Assembly (NCBI GenBank): GCA_020055645.1 | Contig: CM034549.1 | Span: 3,720,001-3,784,000, forward strand | DNA: 64,000 nt | Direction of reading: 5' to 3' | Source of the DNA: Tomocerus qinae | Taxonomy: Eukaryota; Arthropoda; Collembola; Entomobryomorpha; Tomoceridae | Part shown: in pieces, positions 14,901-29,160 of the stretch | How the letters are laid out: every line of letters starts with the position of its first letter | Position numbering within the stretch: the stretch's first letter is position 1 | Made by a program: the position numbers and the translations under genes | Notes under the pieces: generated by a model | The model's input: the letters and a program-made list of their open reading frames with translations, nothing else | Database searches by the model: none | What the model was told of the DNA's origin: nothing

Positions 14901-15596
14901 AATGATTGCGTGTAGGTACCAGTACCAAGTCTACTTGCTACTTCATACTGAGAAGGCACAATATTTATAAGTCCATATTCTAGAATCTGTCTTATTAAAT
15001 TGAAGCATTGATTGCATGCATTTTTCTGCCAATTTTCTGAGCAAGTCTTGGACTTGACACTTGTTTTTAAGTTGCTTGGACGTCTGTTTGCAGATTCACT
15101 TGCACTAGTAGAGCAGTAATGTATACTTGAGAAGGATATCTAGTAGAAAGGGAAGGATATAGATACACTTACCTAAGTTTAAATTAAATCGTTGCATGCA
15201 TTCTTGGAGTAGGAAGAGAGTAGATCTCGGCTACCACACTGTTTTTTGCATTGGCAAAGTGTCAATGTCAATATCAAGAGTATAATATAAACATCTATGC
15301 GTGAAAGAAAGCGAATCACAAAAGCGAGTTCCTTCTCAGTACACGAAGGTAGAATTTAATACAAAGGTGTTGGGTTCAATTCAGCTAAATAGATTCTTTC
15401 TTTAGTTACGTCCTGCCACGTCTGATGTCTATTCATCATTGTAAATGCTGGCTGCTGCTATCCTAAATCAATCGAGACCCTTACATCGACCTTAACCTTC
15501 CATCCTAATTCATCCTTCATTAGCCGCATCAGTCAGGTACATATTTTGAATGCCTTATTCTCTTGTTAATTATTTTTCATTGGTATTTCAATACAG
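8944..15596. other. non-coding tract with CAAGTC-rich patches
   Basis: No gene is supported. There is a short (CGTT)n run near 9,106-9,121. From about 11,850 to 12,330, and again at 13,600-13,740, the words AAGTC, TCAAGT and CAAGTC recur many times on the plus strand (for example around 11,865-11,895 and 12,295-12,320). The words GTAGGTA and TACCTAC recur between 12,690 and 14,920. These patches look more like regulatory or low-complexity intron than coding sequence. Confidence 0.35.
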
Positions 15597-15684
15597 GTTT
15601 ATTATTTTCATTGCGCCGAATTGGCAAATTAAGGTGGAGTGGGAGCGTCCATGCATCTGCCTCCTCTTCTGTCCGTCCACATGG
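15597..15684 (+). other. weak candidate internal exon or UTR exon (88 nt)
   Basis: A stretch clearly richer in G and C than its flanks is bounded by a good acceptor (TTTCAATACAG, ending 15,596) and a good donor (ATGG|GTAAAC). Two of its three plus-strand frames are open, so it could be coding, but nothing in either translation is recognisable. It could equally be an untranslated exon or a conserved regulatory block. Confidence 0.18.
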
Positions 15685-18600
15685 GTAAACATTAAATTAA
15701 TGAGATTTCTTTCCTTTAGCATACTTTAATCTTGTGCATTCCACATACCATTGAAGGCAGTCATACGACATCGAATTATCTGTGTAGTACCTTTCTCCTC
15801 TGCATTAGTATTCTTTTACTTCCAAAGCTGTCATTTCAACTACATTTAAATTATTCACCCTTAAATTAAATGCTATTCACTCCTTCTTCCACGGTTTGGT
15901 TTCATGTTGATGACATCGTTCTGCAGACAAGTCCAAGATCAAGCCAAGTTTAACTAGCTGATTTACAGTTCCTGTAGAGTCACACATAAAGCACATCAAG
16001 TGTTCAAATGATTGAGATGAATGTATAGTAAGGTGAGATAAAAATTAATTGATTATGTGCACAGGATGTTTTTAAGCTCAACTATGCATCTTGCATACCT
16101 AATTAATTATTTCGCTTTGAAACATACTCTAGTGCTCAAAACATTAATAGCAGTAACAATTACATTAACAACCATGTATTAACACCTTATCATTTGTAAA
16201 TATATAATTGCCTATCGAACCACGTTGAAATATGTGGCTTGGTTGAAAAGGAATTTTCTTGAATGATTCTGAGTCGATTGTTATTTTCTCAAATGCGTAG
16301 TGAAGCTGTTAGGTATATTAGCACATGTAAATGTAGACGTCTTTGATGATCTTTATAAGTGATAAAGTCCTTATTGGTTTTCAGGCTAAATGTAATCAAA
16401 AGGCAGCACACATATAACTCTCCAGGAGACCTGTTTCATCTTCCTTCTGTTTACAAAGGGTAAAACTTTGTGAGCTGTGTATAGTGCACCTATGTGTGAA
16501 AAGACAACTAACCACAGTATATGAATACTAAATCGTAAAATGTTTTATGAATAGTAAATAAATTGCTTGTGTTTGTATGTGTGGCGATGCGTGTGATATG
16601 GAATGCCGTGCCGGGCTAGTAGAAATACTTTGGAGGGTCTATAAAACATCCAGTATATTCTTAAAGCATGCAAAGAGAGGTTGGAACTCGCAAGTGTGCA
16701 AACATTTTGTATAAATTATGAGATTTTAAATGAAGTTGTCTTTTAGCTTAACTTATGTTTTGTTTATGAAGTAAGAGGATGATGAGGATTAGAGCGTGTT
16801 TAGTTTAAACAAGTACGTTAGTCAAAGACATAAAGTATGGGCTTTGTGTTCAAAGGGAAAGGCAGGCACTTTGTATTCCTTTCTCCCTGTCATGTCAACT
16901 CACTCGCTCGGTGCTAACTCCTATATACATATATACGGATTTGTAAGAATTCGTGCACGCGGATGTTTAAATACGTGCACCACAGAAATAAATGAGCATT
17001 CAACACCGTTTTCCTAAGATTGGCATGTCATGGAGTGACAAACCATTCAAATTACACACTGCAGATAGAATATTGAGCAGTTAGAAGGCACTCCAATATA
17101 TCTATATAGACAGTGCTGTTAGAGTCTTTCAATTATAATTTTAAATTGGAAATCTTTCCATGTCTGCCCCGTTTTGTCCCGAATAAGTACCTTCTGTGTG
17201 TAAGTGTAAAAGCATGTAGGGATAATTGATTCAAAGGGAGCAATGCATTGATACTCGCTAAACAACGCTTTGAATTAAAATTGGAATTGAATGACAGGCC
17301 TTGACAGCCCAAATTAATTCTCCTTACTAAATCCGATAGCATTCTAACTTGAATCAAATTAAAATAATATCTTCATACTCTCAGAGCCCACACACATGAA
17401 TATCTCCTTTTGCCTTTCGCCTTCATCTACATCTATAAAATGAACCAAATAAGCATCGCAATATTTATATGAATAGAGTTCTACCATTTTACCGTAAAAA
17501 ATGAAATACGTCCCTTTCTTTATTATTTGTGTTTTCATAATTCTATGCATTAAGTGACAAACAAACCGTATTAGATGAAGGACCCACTATTCCCTGAAGT
17601 TCTCACTCACTCTCCTACTATAGGACTTTAAGAGTGGGTATCCCAATATTATAACGAATATTTAGAAGGAAAACTAAGTACAACTCCCTTGGTATTGCAT
17701 TTGGTTTTTATTGCATATTCCCTTTGCAACGAGCAGAATTTCCCAGAACTTTGCCTTTTATATTCACGAAACATCAAAATGGTTTATCTATAGTAAGAGA
17801 GATGTTCATCGGCTTATATTTAATGCATTCGATGTTTGGCAAGTAAGAACTCTGAGCGGGTATCATCGTGGAAATGCCTGGTAATTCACTTAAGTTAGAG
17901 GATACGCATGTACGATATTGCATTAAGTTGACGTGAGGCATTACAGTTCATCTTTAAAGGCAAATGAGGATGTACGATCTTGCAGATTCAGCAAATTAAG
18001 CCCAGCCGCAGAGTGTCTTCCCGAGAAGGGAATAATTAAATAAAGGCTATCTCTACTCTCGTCTCTCCCCATACTCCATTTTCTTTTACGTGATATGACT
18101 CAAGGAACTTCATGATTCCATGAGTTAATGAATACACATTTCATCATCCGCATTTACATGCATCCAGGCTTCTTCTTAATGATGTAAAGTTATTAATTAT
18201 GACTCTATATGCTTTACAAAGAAAGTCTTTCCAATTATTTTCCAGAATAATTGTTTTTCTGCGCAATGACTCAGTTTGGTCACTGCGTTAAAGGCCGCTG
18301 TTCAAATTAATCTTATAATTTACGCGACTAGGCGAGGATTACAAGGTGTAGAATTGTGGATGTAAACTATAAAGTACAATTTTGAGTTATTTATAAGATA
18401 TACATAAATAATACATTAATGTAGAATGTGCAATACAAAATGCTAAATAACCTAATATACCTATGCTATTCTAAGGTATCAATAAAATCAAAATGGTTTA
18501 ATTATTGAAGTCTGGAGCGAAAGTTGGAAACTTTAATCATTGTGTGTGAGCTTGTATAAATTAAAATGTAATGCTACTGTTTCAGAAATAACTTGCTTTA

Positions 18601-21600
18601 TGGATTGACCAAATTCTTAGGTTGGTTGATGAAGAAAATGAACGGTGCATCTAGTAAACTATAATTGGTTTACGAATTTATTTAATTGGTAAGTTTAATT
18701 ACAAATGAAACAAGTTGGCCACAATATTTATTATGAGCCACCTGCAATGCAACTGCAACCTTATGCATGCTAATTGTGAGGAAAATGTTAACATAGGTAG
18801 ATGCATGTAGTAAGAGACACCTCTTAACTATAAATACTAGCTACTTGATACTGTTAATTAAATGAATAAATTATTGAGAAGATTAAAAGGAGTGTAGTAA
18901 GTAGTAATGTCCACCTAAATTGGTTTACAAGATGGTTAGAAATTGAGAGCAGGAATGGAATTGAAACTGCATTGGTCGTGGTTACTTGATAACATGATAT
19001 GATAATGTTAAAGTTTAATAAAGCAAAAGACTCGATTTGTTTCATGTAATAAAAAATGAACATAAACAAAACAAAAGCAACAGTTATTCTTTATCTCGAG
19101 GCTTAAGGTGTGTTCTGCCCTCCTGTTTGCCTTTCTTTTATTCTTTCTGGCAAATAAGGGAAGAGCTAGTTAAACAGTGAGACGAAGAGTGCAGTATATA
19201 GGATGTGCACAGTAGTAGTTGTGCAGTAGAATGTATGTACAGTACCAGTTTCGTCCAAATACCAACACCCTTCTCAATAAATTGTTCAAGTTGAAGAGAA
19301 CTGTCTACCTGTAATAGTTCTCTTCTTGGTATTGTCATCTGAATTACTGTTTTGTTATCGTGGAAGTTATCCTATCCATCTATCGTGCAACTGTAACATC
19401 CCTTCTGTGCACATAATTTGCAGATGTGAAAAATCAACCTTGTTAAATCCTAGTCTAGTCCAGTCAACTTATAAGGGAAAGTATTAAAATCATTCTAGAT
19501 TTGCCAACACGAAAGGATATCTTCTGCTGGTTGTATTTGTGTACGTATTAGGCATCTCTGTATGTAACGAGTAATTCAATGCAGCAAAGAGTTGCAACAA
19601 ATGGAAGACGAAGAAAATCCGTTCCAAATTCCTCAGCCGAGTTTATGGCCTAAAAGTGAAATATCGAACAGGTTTAATATGTAAATAAATAAACAGATCC
19701 TGATTCTAATATGATTTGGCATCTTCCTTCAGTCTCTCTTCCACCATTCATCTTCTTCTCTTTCTCTCTCATTCACTCACTCACTTGTTGTCTTTATGTC
19801 AGACGCTCTACCTCTCCACCAAAAATTAAACATGTCTACTAGTTCATAACTAGTTGTGCACATATTTACATACAGGTACCTACACAACATCCTTGCAACG
19901 AATATAACACCACACTGCACTCTCTGCGATAAAATATCCACCTAAACTCACTAAACTGCAATTCAGATCTAAACTGTTATTTTGTTGTGGTCTGTTATGA
20001 TGTGATAGCTGTAATGTATGAGATGAACTGAGGTCATTTTCTTGATGCATAAGCTTCTTCATTTCATTCAATACGTACCTTACCTTTCTCATCAAAACAT
20101 CTAAGTGTAACATACAACTGATAACAGGCAACGCATTTAAAGTAAAAGTAAGTCAACAACTTTGATTCTTCTATCTTACATTATTGCCAACTCTGCCAAT
20201 ATCGTTGTCTGTCTTTTCCTTTTTTATACTCTCTATCTGTTTGTTTTACCTTACGAAAGGTAATAGTAATAGCCAACTTGATTAGATTAGTAGATTCTCT
20301 AATCTCATGTAATGTCCATCTATCCTTGTTAATAGAATTCCCATCTCACTACTCTTGTGGTTGCAATTGAGTCCAAAAAATAAACTCATCTAAAATACAA
20401 ACCAAATGCATTGAAATAAGTTTCACCATTTACTCAAGAATAATACTAAGCACCTAAAGCACTATCTGCATTGGCATTATTATTATTTCTAGGTATATCC
20501 TATACATAATACTGCTGTTAGTAAGTAGCTATGATATAACTTGTAATAATTAGGTACAAAGGAGAAAAATGTGTAAAGAAGTGTACAAAGAAATTTTAAA
20601 ATAAGAGAATAAAGTGTAATTTTTTAGTATTAGATTTATTCTAAGCGTAATATTATGTGGGTTAAGAAATTTATGGATTTGGGTAAGCCATAAAAATGTA
20701 AACTGTTTCCATTTCTGATGTGGTTGCTTAATTGACTTACAAATGGGTCTCGTTTGCATTTAGTGGACAGAGAAGTTGAAGGAAGGGAATAATAATGAAT
20801 GTAAGACTGAAGTATTGATGGATGTCAATAAAATCTCAATCGCTTCTATACGATCTGACAGTTATGCATCAAATTGTCAGGTAATAAGTGGTAGCTATAG
20901 GTATTCATTTAAGTATCCCAGAAACTAGAGAGTAAGAGAAAATACAGACAAAAAACTCAGTTGAATCAAGCAAGGCAATCACTTTGCTGTGCTGACTAGT
21001 CGCGGTAATGTTTAGTGGCCGGGTGTATACGTAAGTACATGTGAGGGATAAAAAAACTGTTAGAAAATGAAAACGCTAATGAGAGAAGCCAAAGTTGAGA
21101 AAGCAAACCAAATGTAACCAAAGAAAGATATAAAAACCAGCGCGAGGAAATCATTGTCGTGAATATGTTCGGCACATGCTATTTAATGTACCTACAAAGT
21201 TCAAAGAATCTACGACAAAGGTACATCACATCCATAAATTATTAGAAATACTATGCATATGCTACGTACACTACTGATTTTGATCAAGTAATATAACTTT
21301 TTGTCGTTAATATACCTACTTACATGCTGTAAGTATATCATTAAGGAAGTTTTTCTCATTACTGGCAAATTTGCATATGCAGACGGGTTACTTAGTAGCT
21401 AATCTCTAATTTAGCTGACTACCTTAATCTTGCTTCTACCACTTGTTAACTACATGCCCACATACAACGGCTATATAAATTAAGCATTTGTCTTACTTGT
21501 CACAGGTTTTTTTGAATATTCAATTTCTAGTACAAACCAAATCTACAACAAAGACACTATCCGTATATACTATTTAATACATCCTACAGCGCCAATTACA

Positions 21601-24600
21601 TTTAATCTTATCATTTCACTAAAATTAGACGCGTTTCTGGTATAGTGCTTTGCTTAGTGATGTATAATGGAATCAAGATATGGTTTAGAATCTGAGACAT
21701 CAAATCTGTTCCAATTTCTTTCCGCTAAAGATTGACAAACCAAAAATGTGCATGTGCTGCAGAAAATATTTTGCAATGTTGTTGAAGAACAGAAAGGGAC
21801 TTGTTTTCGCAGTTTTAATACTGTGAGCTGTATATTAAATTAGTAGGGAATAATTTTCTCTTTGTGGGGATTACTGTGATCTGAAATAGCGGCTTTTTAT
21901 ATAAAGAAAAAGTCCATAGGGACATTTAATTGTTTGGCAAAGGTTTTGACTGCAATGAAGAAAGTGTATATAGAGCCAAACGTGAATTATGCTTCCTTTT
22001 ATGATTTTTGCACCGCAGAAGTTATGACGCCAAGCTGAGGTAAACACGAGTAGGATTGGGAAACCTCATTCACCTGAGCATAACGATTCCTCATTCATTT
22101 AGATTCTCTCGTATTGCTCAGAGTCATATTTTGACATTACGTTTATATTCATTACAACAAAGTTAATGCACATAATATTGCAAATTATTACCTTTCATTT
22201 CTTTATGTGTAGCAGAAAAAACAAATAAAAGTTTCCATTCATACAAGTTAGCTGAGATGACGTTAGCAGGTTGGTTAGTTGTGTCGTTTAGTCGTGAGTT
22301 AGCAATTTAAATGGCTGTACATACATTATAGACCTAAAAAATTGAAATTATTGGAAAGATAAACCATGCATAGTGTATTTCATATTTAAAAACGTTATAT
22401 TTATTAGGAGATGAAAGAGGGACTACTTACTACGTATAAGCGCTAAGGAAGTAACTGAAAGTAATAACATTATAGTAGGAGTAGCAACTAGAGGGAATAA
22501 TTGCAGTAGAACAGATCCTGACAGTATTGAACTGAATGTTTGAAGCAGGTGAGTATACTAGCACTTACATTCACGTAAACCACAAAAGAGAAAATAAAAG
22601 CCAAGATCGCAATTAAAGTTTTTAATGAGTTCAACAGAGCCGGTTTGTCTCCCATACATAACTTAGCGTGGCTTGTCTCCCTTCTTGCTTCGACTGACCA
22701 AATACTTTCAATCAAACACTAAGCTCTAGCTCAAGCCGAATCCAAATTCAAACCTTACCTATCATTACTCCCCCCAAATCCATCCACCTCGCTATAATAC
22801 ATTGAGTTGTGAGATGAGATCAGAGGAGACAAGTGGAAAAACTACATGCAAGAATTAGTCAGAAGGTCTCTCGTGTGGGTCGCGTCTCAACTCAGCCACT
22901 TCTCTTCACTATTAGCCTCACTTGGCAGGATGAGTGGCTTATTTTCTGTTCTATTCAGACGAAACAAGACTCAACTCGCAGGAATCCATGTTCACATCAA
23001 AATCCATTACATACACTCCTCTGCACACACAACTCTGCACAAAATACAAACAAAACATTTCCATTATTTACATGCAAAATATTGCTAAAAACTTCAAATT
23101 AAATGCATTGTAAAAACTATCTTCAGCAACTTCACTTTCTGCATGCTAATTTTCTACTTTGTATCAAAATATGTTGACATAATCACTAAATTCTTCTTCT
23201 GTTTTGTTCATGGTAGATTTACTAGATTTCATATGCAAAGAGTATGTAGGACTACTTTTTGCTCCATATTTAAACTATACCGGTTTAAAGCATATTTTCT
23301 TCTGTTAAGGCAGCATTTGACTGTATAATATCCATAATTCAGTCAATGAGACAGAAGAGAATAGCTATAAATTCCAGAGGCATAGTAAATTTTGTGCTCT
23401 ATCATTTTAGATTACAATATTGACAATAAACAGAGGCAGTGTGATGTCAAGGGATATCTCCGGGCATAAGTAATTCTGTATTAACATATAACATAGAGAT
23501 GACACATCTCCTACAGTTTACATATGAATGAATGTGATAACAAAACATGATCTCCCTCGTCGAAATTGGAACTGGATGGAAAGTGGAAAGGGACGTCTTT
23601 CTTATCTGCAACCAACACAAAACATTATCCCAGGACATTCACATGAAATGATATGAGCGGAGGTAGCACATTATTGTTTTATTAAACTTAATATCGATGG
23701 TAAAATGATATGGATACGAGATGATTGTGATAGCCTACATTATTATGAGTCTACGACAGGAAATGCTACCCCGTTGGAGTCGTTTTCTGCAAGAATGCGT
23801 ATTCCTGTAAAGAGTACGACTCAATTCCGACGTATTTTCCGGTTTCCGTACGTAGAAAGTTTAAATCCAAAGTTTCCCTTCTCCTCTGCTTATTTCTCGT
23901 CTGTTTTGTCTCGTTTTCTTATGCTGGAAGGGACAGAAAACTCTGATTTGAGTCTCCACTCAAGTTGAGACTCAAAGCTATCTCTCCCTTTCCTAGTTCC
24001 GTTTCCTTTTGAGTGCGCTGAGTTGAATAGCCCAGCGAGTGTCTCTGCCTCAAGAATATACAATAGAATCTCCTAAAGATATCTCTACTGTAAAGACACT
24101 ATCATATTTTCTCCTTGAATATCTCTACACAAGTATATCTGTATAGGTAGGTTTAAAATTGATTACCAGCCTCATACTCACATACCTAATGTTTCTAATG
24201 TTCTTGCACGTATGTACATCGACAATTCCACAGAATCCGTTGTATTCTGAATACTTCCATCCTATGTATAATTTATCACTACATCTAACTCTACAACACT
24301 TTAGGTTGTGGTGATGTGTATTTCTGTACACGTTTTGTCTGATGCTATTACCTACATAATGCTGCGGCTAGAGGATGGAATGCATCATCTTTTGCTATGA
24401 AGAAAGTCTGGACGACCTAGTTTGTGTATTGGTATAAGAATCTATAATATATCGTCGAAAGAATTATAGTATACGGCTGTAGAGTATAGTCAGAAGCAGA
24501 ACATTATTGCACTACTGTGTCGTCAACATTTAAGGAAACGGGAAACACATTCATTCATAAATTCAATTCCAGTCTGTGCTTTTACAGAGAGGAAAATACA

Positions 24601-25161
24601 AAGTGCGGACAGCTACAAACACAGAGCTCTGTAAATTGAGAATGCAAAAAGCTCTATTCCCAGACTCTCAGATCTGAAAAAGTAGAGTGGCTTTCTTTTC
24701 CTTTATAAGTTTCTGTGTACATTTAGTGGTTCTCAGAGAACGTAACGTATCTGTAGTTCCTGTAGGGTGGGGAGAAGCGATGAAGATTTTTTCCTAGCTC
24801 TGAGCGGAGCACTTTCCCTCTAAAATAACAACAACATTTGCTCAGAATGCAGAAAAAAGCTATTACATTCTCGTTCCGAAATTCACTTTGTATCCGGACG
24901 ACGACAAGGAACGTTAAGTAGCCTTTATCGTTCACTTTACAGGGCTTTACTCTAGATGTTCCTACTATTATGGATTAGAGAGTCATGCATGAACCTACAT
25001 TTTACAACCAGTCCTAGCTAATAGAAAAGTAACAATATACATTTGTGCTGGACGCACTGACATGAATGAGTGGACTGGACTGACTGATTGTTCGTCCTGA
25101 TAAAAGAGCGGCCACTTCTACATATATCCCACCGATCTGATATCAACGCTCGCTCACTCAC
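15685..25161. other. non-coding tract
   Basis: AT-rich DNA with scattered GTAGGTA/TACCTAC and AAGTC-type words. No frame longer than about 90 codons looks like protein, and no clear mobile element was recognised. The tract is consistent with a very long intron or a regulatory desert. Confidence 0.4.
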
Positions 25162-25230
25162 CGTTTGTTTGTACAGCGCGGCGGGTTTCCAGCCTCTATC
25201 CGGCACTTCGGACACATCACACATTCTCAT
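25162..25230 (-). CDS. weak candidate first coding exon (23 codons)
   Basis: On the minus strand an ATG at 25,230 (a second at 25,224) starts MRMCDVSEVPDRGWKPAALY KQT and runs into a consensus donor (ACG|GTGAGT). The segment is GC-rich compared with its flanks, which is what makes it stand out. The frame is also open upstream of the ATG, so it could be internal. No family is recognised, no downstream exon was located, and the plus strand is open too. Confidence 0.2.
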
Positions 25231-27616
25231 AGCCAATAACAGAAACCGTCCTCTAATGCAATTCAGCACTGATACGAACTTGCATGAACGACTCAAGACT
25301 AACCATTACTATACCCATTCTGGACCAACTCAACTTGAAAATATATTCCTCTTCTATTCTCTCTACAAAATCTTTTCAGTCCCCCTTAACTGACAACCAG
25401 AATGTGATGGATAAAATACTAATGTCGATTTAGGTGCAAATAAATGTTTCCCCCTTTCAAGCTCTTCTCTTCTGGAATATCTTATCACGCCTATTTTCAT
25501 TTGACACTAAAAACGAATTGATCATTCATCACATGTATAGATTCCAATAGAAAAATGATTCCTTGTAAATTACAAATACCAAAATCGAATTACAGGTCAC
25601 AATCACAATTAGTTTACACTTTGCTCATTAATTCGTTAGTAGTAAGTATTAATTATTATTGCATAGATTTTTTGATGGTTGGCAATGTTTATGGATTAAT
25701 GATGGAGGTAAACCATTAAATGTCACCGAGTAAATCAATTAAACTATTTAGCATTGAATCATCTATTGATGAAAATTGCCATTTGTGCTCAATTAGTAAA
25801 GATTTGTGTTGGATTGTTGTAAACTGATAATGAGGCTGCTATGCAATTAGTTAGTTTGTAGATTAACGGTGTCAATATATCAGCTAACCCTTTGCACACA
25901 CCTTTCAGGTAATGATCAGGTGTTTTAAACATTAGAGTACATACTATTTGTTTAGATATTTCGTTATTATTTGTCTGCGCATAAATATTTGTATGGTTTG
26001 AATACACAAATGCCATAGTCAGACAGAAAAGTGTGGAAGAATGTATTAAGGCTATGCAAACAAAACGGTCAAGTTGAGTGCTCGATGGAAAGCAATATAA
26101 AAGGCATTTGTGAGATAGGAGGACAGAGGAAGCGACTGAGTCTGCGAGAAGAGAGGAATCGTGGAATTAGAGAGACATGATAGAATCTCGTTCTCAAAGG
26201 AATAGTGCATTTTTCAAATAGTTTCTAGGCACATACAAATTATAATTGTTTGTTTCTTGCAACATAGCGTAAGTATGTCAAGTCAAGAGTCAAGACGAGT
26301 CGCTACATAAACACGTCTTATATCTTAGCTGCTCCTTAGCCACACAATAGCCTTTTCTCTGATTCTGTCATGTGACTTTGCTTTGGCTGCGAATTTAATA
26401 ATTCACCATGCTAAATATCCTTCTGTCCTTCACCTTCACTCGAGCCTTTTATTTTCTATTTACGAACTATCGATTCTGTCTTTGAACAAATGGCCTTATG
26501 CTAGATAGATTACACCTTACTGTAAACGATGTTTAATTAGACGCAGACTCTTTTGTTCGGAATTAACTACTTGAGATAATACACAGAGTGTAAGGTACAA
26601 TGAAATATAAATACTGACTGTAGCAAACTGTTGAATTTGTAAGAGGAGAGAAATGGACAGAATTGGATAAGGAAGAGTTGGAGTTCATAAAATTAATGAG
26701 ATCAGTCGTCTTGCTGTTGTTGGAATGCGCCATTCACTCGCATTGAGTAGGCAGTAAATCTGTACCTACACGGATTTACATGATCAAGTTGACCGTGTAG
26801 AGTGCAGTTTATAATAATGTCGTATAGCTAACCTTTGCATGTGTGTAGATAGGGATGTTGTAAATTTGAACACAATGGCGAGAGCAACTTGTCATAAAAT
26901 AAACTCGTAATGCAAATGAAATGGACACAACCCAAATTCGATGAGCTTTGCTTTGATTCTACCCGAATTGTTCTTTTGGCCGTCCGTAACAAATAAGCAC
27001 AGCTCGTCTCGCAGCTTCATTTGATATCCTCTACTTTATTGGCTCACTATTGAATTCCTATTGTGAGATGTGAGTTGGCTTGTGCTTTGGCTTGTTTACC
27101 ATTCTCCTCTCAACTTTGTTTATACTTATTTGTAATCTGTGTCTTTAGTGGCATTAACATCGATATCGTGTTGCAGGGAAGGAAGCCAGTTTCTAAATTC
27201 ATTTAATTGCCACAGTCAAGTCCAGTCCAACTTCTAGTCCAGCTCTACCTTAAGCCAAGTTATCTCAGCTACTTCTGCTTAAATTATACTACTTATTAGC
27301 AGAGAGGTTGTTTAACTACGCATATTTACAAATTCAAGTTGGCCAACAACGCTCTTTTATGGCTATAAATATTATTTCTCCCTTATTGGTAAAATGTACT
27401 AGTCATATCTTTGCTTTTACTTGCTTCTATCAATATACACGCTCATTCCCATTATTCAGATGTTCGTAGAGCAAGACGCAAACCTTTGTCAATTTCTTCT
27501 GCAGTATAAAAACGTCTAGTCTAAGTTATGCACCTACACAATCTCTATATAATAAACACAGAAGGAAAAAAACTTACCAATCTATCTATGTAACTATGTA
27601 TGTCTGGTAGGACAGC
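25231..27616. other. non-coding tract
   Basis: No gene is supported. A TATA-box-like word (AATATAAAAGG) sits near 26,095-26,105, followed by purine-rich sequence, but no transcript start or open frame follows that would justify calling a promoter. AAGTC-type clusters recur near 26,276-26,300 and 27,210-27,260. Confidence 0.3.
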
Positions 27617-27745
27617 CTAGGGAACCTGCATATATTGCGTAACGCAAAACCCCCTCCCACATGTGTAACGCAAATGCTGACTCCAACACTTTTGAGTACC
27701 TCCTCCTCCCATCAACTGCACACGTAATATATGCATGTACCTTAG
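27617..27745. mobile_element. 129-bp MITE with imperfect terminal inverted repeats
   Basis: The left end starts CTAGGGAACCTGCATATATT and the right end is its imperfect inverse; the arms match over about 25 bases with a handful of mismatches. Inside, a GCGTAACGCAAA-like word occurs twice. There is no coding potential. It is the clearest mobile element found in the first 28 kb. Superfamily cannot be assigned and no target duplication was identified. Confidence 0.5.
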
Positions 27746-28863
27746 AAGCAAAAAAAGCAAAATGCGCAAGACCAATTCCTCTAAACAACCGAAATGAGTC
27801 GTTTCACATTATTGTAACATCAAAACAATAATTGAAATTAACATAAGAAGGTTGAATGGTGGTGAGTCGTGATTGGATGGAAATGATTAGTGAAAGGGGA
27901 CATTTCGTAATGATCGTAATGTGGCTTATTAAATAGCATTTGAAAACGTCTAATACAAATTGGTTATGCTATATCAACAAATCTAATACATATTCACGTT
28001 TCATTTCATTTTTTTAAATAAATAACTACACTAAATAACATCCATTTCTAAAGAAAATGGATACAAATTTTGACAGGGACCTAAATTTTTTAACTTTAAT
28101 CTGTATCTGCTAAATTGTTTTTAAAAATCAAATTCAATTCTCTAAATTTATTAAATTGCAGCCGCGAACAACTTAGTTGATTTCGCCAAACTCAAATAGT
28201 TTTACTATTCGAATTTTTACAACATTTTCGAGAAATAGAACTCACGAAAATGAAAATTACATACAATTTAAACCCTCAATAGTTGAACTTGTTTTCTCAT
28301 GTTATATGTTAAGTCTTTGCAATATTTTTTAGTAGAGCTGGGTTTACTTTTTTACTACCCTCTTGACTCTTGATTCTTTTGGCAGTTGGCTCACCTTTTT
28401 GTAGAATTAAATAATAGTGCTGGGTAACTAACTTTTCTTAAAAAATATTTATTCATAAGTAGTACTCATAGAATTTGTACGTTTTTCCAAAATCCCAGGG
28501 AGAATCTTATTTTTCTGATTTAAAAGGGAGCTTTTTGGTGACTTTGTGGGATTTTGTTTCAAAAATGGAGTCTTTCATTTTTCCCTGCATTTGAAGCTAC
28601 GATGTACAGTTAATATTTTGGTTTAGCAAATTCCTTTTTATCAGGAAGTTGGGGCTGCAGCTGATTTATCCACCACTATAGAGGTTAAAGTATTTTAATT
28701 TAAATATACTTTGTATTTACAAAGTTAACAAAATAACCTATTGGTATGTTTTCGAAATTGTTTTTATTACTGTGAAGAAGGGTAGCCTGCTAGCTGTTGA
28801 ATTTCTCTTGAGTGCTAGATTTGCCCTTTAGCTGGGTTCACTAGTAATATATATAATTCAATG
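27746..28863. other. non-coding AT-rich tract
   Basis: No gene, repeat array or transposon remnant was recognised here. Confidence 0.4.
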
Positions 28864-28920
28864 CAAGATTTATAAACCGTAGTTTCCATGAACACTGGAA
28901 ACTACGGTTTATAAATCTTG
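28864..28920. repeat. perfect 25-bp hairpin flanked by short direct repeats
   Basis: Positions 28,864-28,888 and 28,896-28,920 are exact reverse complements, separated by a 7-base loop (TGAACAC). The word AATTCAATGCA occurs directly on both sides, overlapping the stem base, like a target-site duplication. It could be a tiny fold-back insertion or, less likely because the stem has no mismatches, a small-RNA precursor. Confidence 0.7.
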
Positions 28921-29160
28921 AATTCAATGCATAGAGCATGATAACACAAGTACTTAACGTTAGCTAATATGTTAAGCAGAGATGCAGGTTAATTTCATTT
29001 TTATCTTTTGAGGTAGGGCAGGGTAGTTCAAATGACTTCACATTTCACATCGCACCCTTTTCTTCTATAAAGATTCGTCATTCCTATCCCTTAGCACTAG
29101 AATAGCAGAACAAACATCCTAACATCTACAATGCAAGGTTTCTATAGAGACCCCCTTAAG

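Noticed and set aside
25088-25393. Plus-strand 101-codon frame
   Set aside because: No splice borders or motifs; the minus strand has a better, though still weak, exon candidate.
26095-26105. TATA-box-like AATATAAAAGG
   Set aside because: No transcription start evidence or open frame follows; such words are frequent in AT-rich DNA.
27594-27788. Minus-strand 64-codon frame
   Set aside because: It coincides with the MITE at 27,617-27,745.
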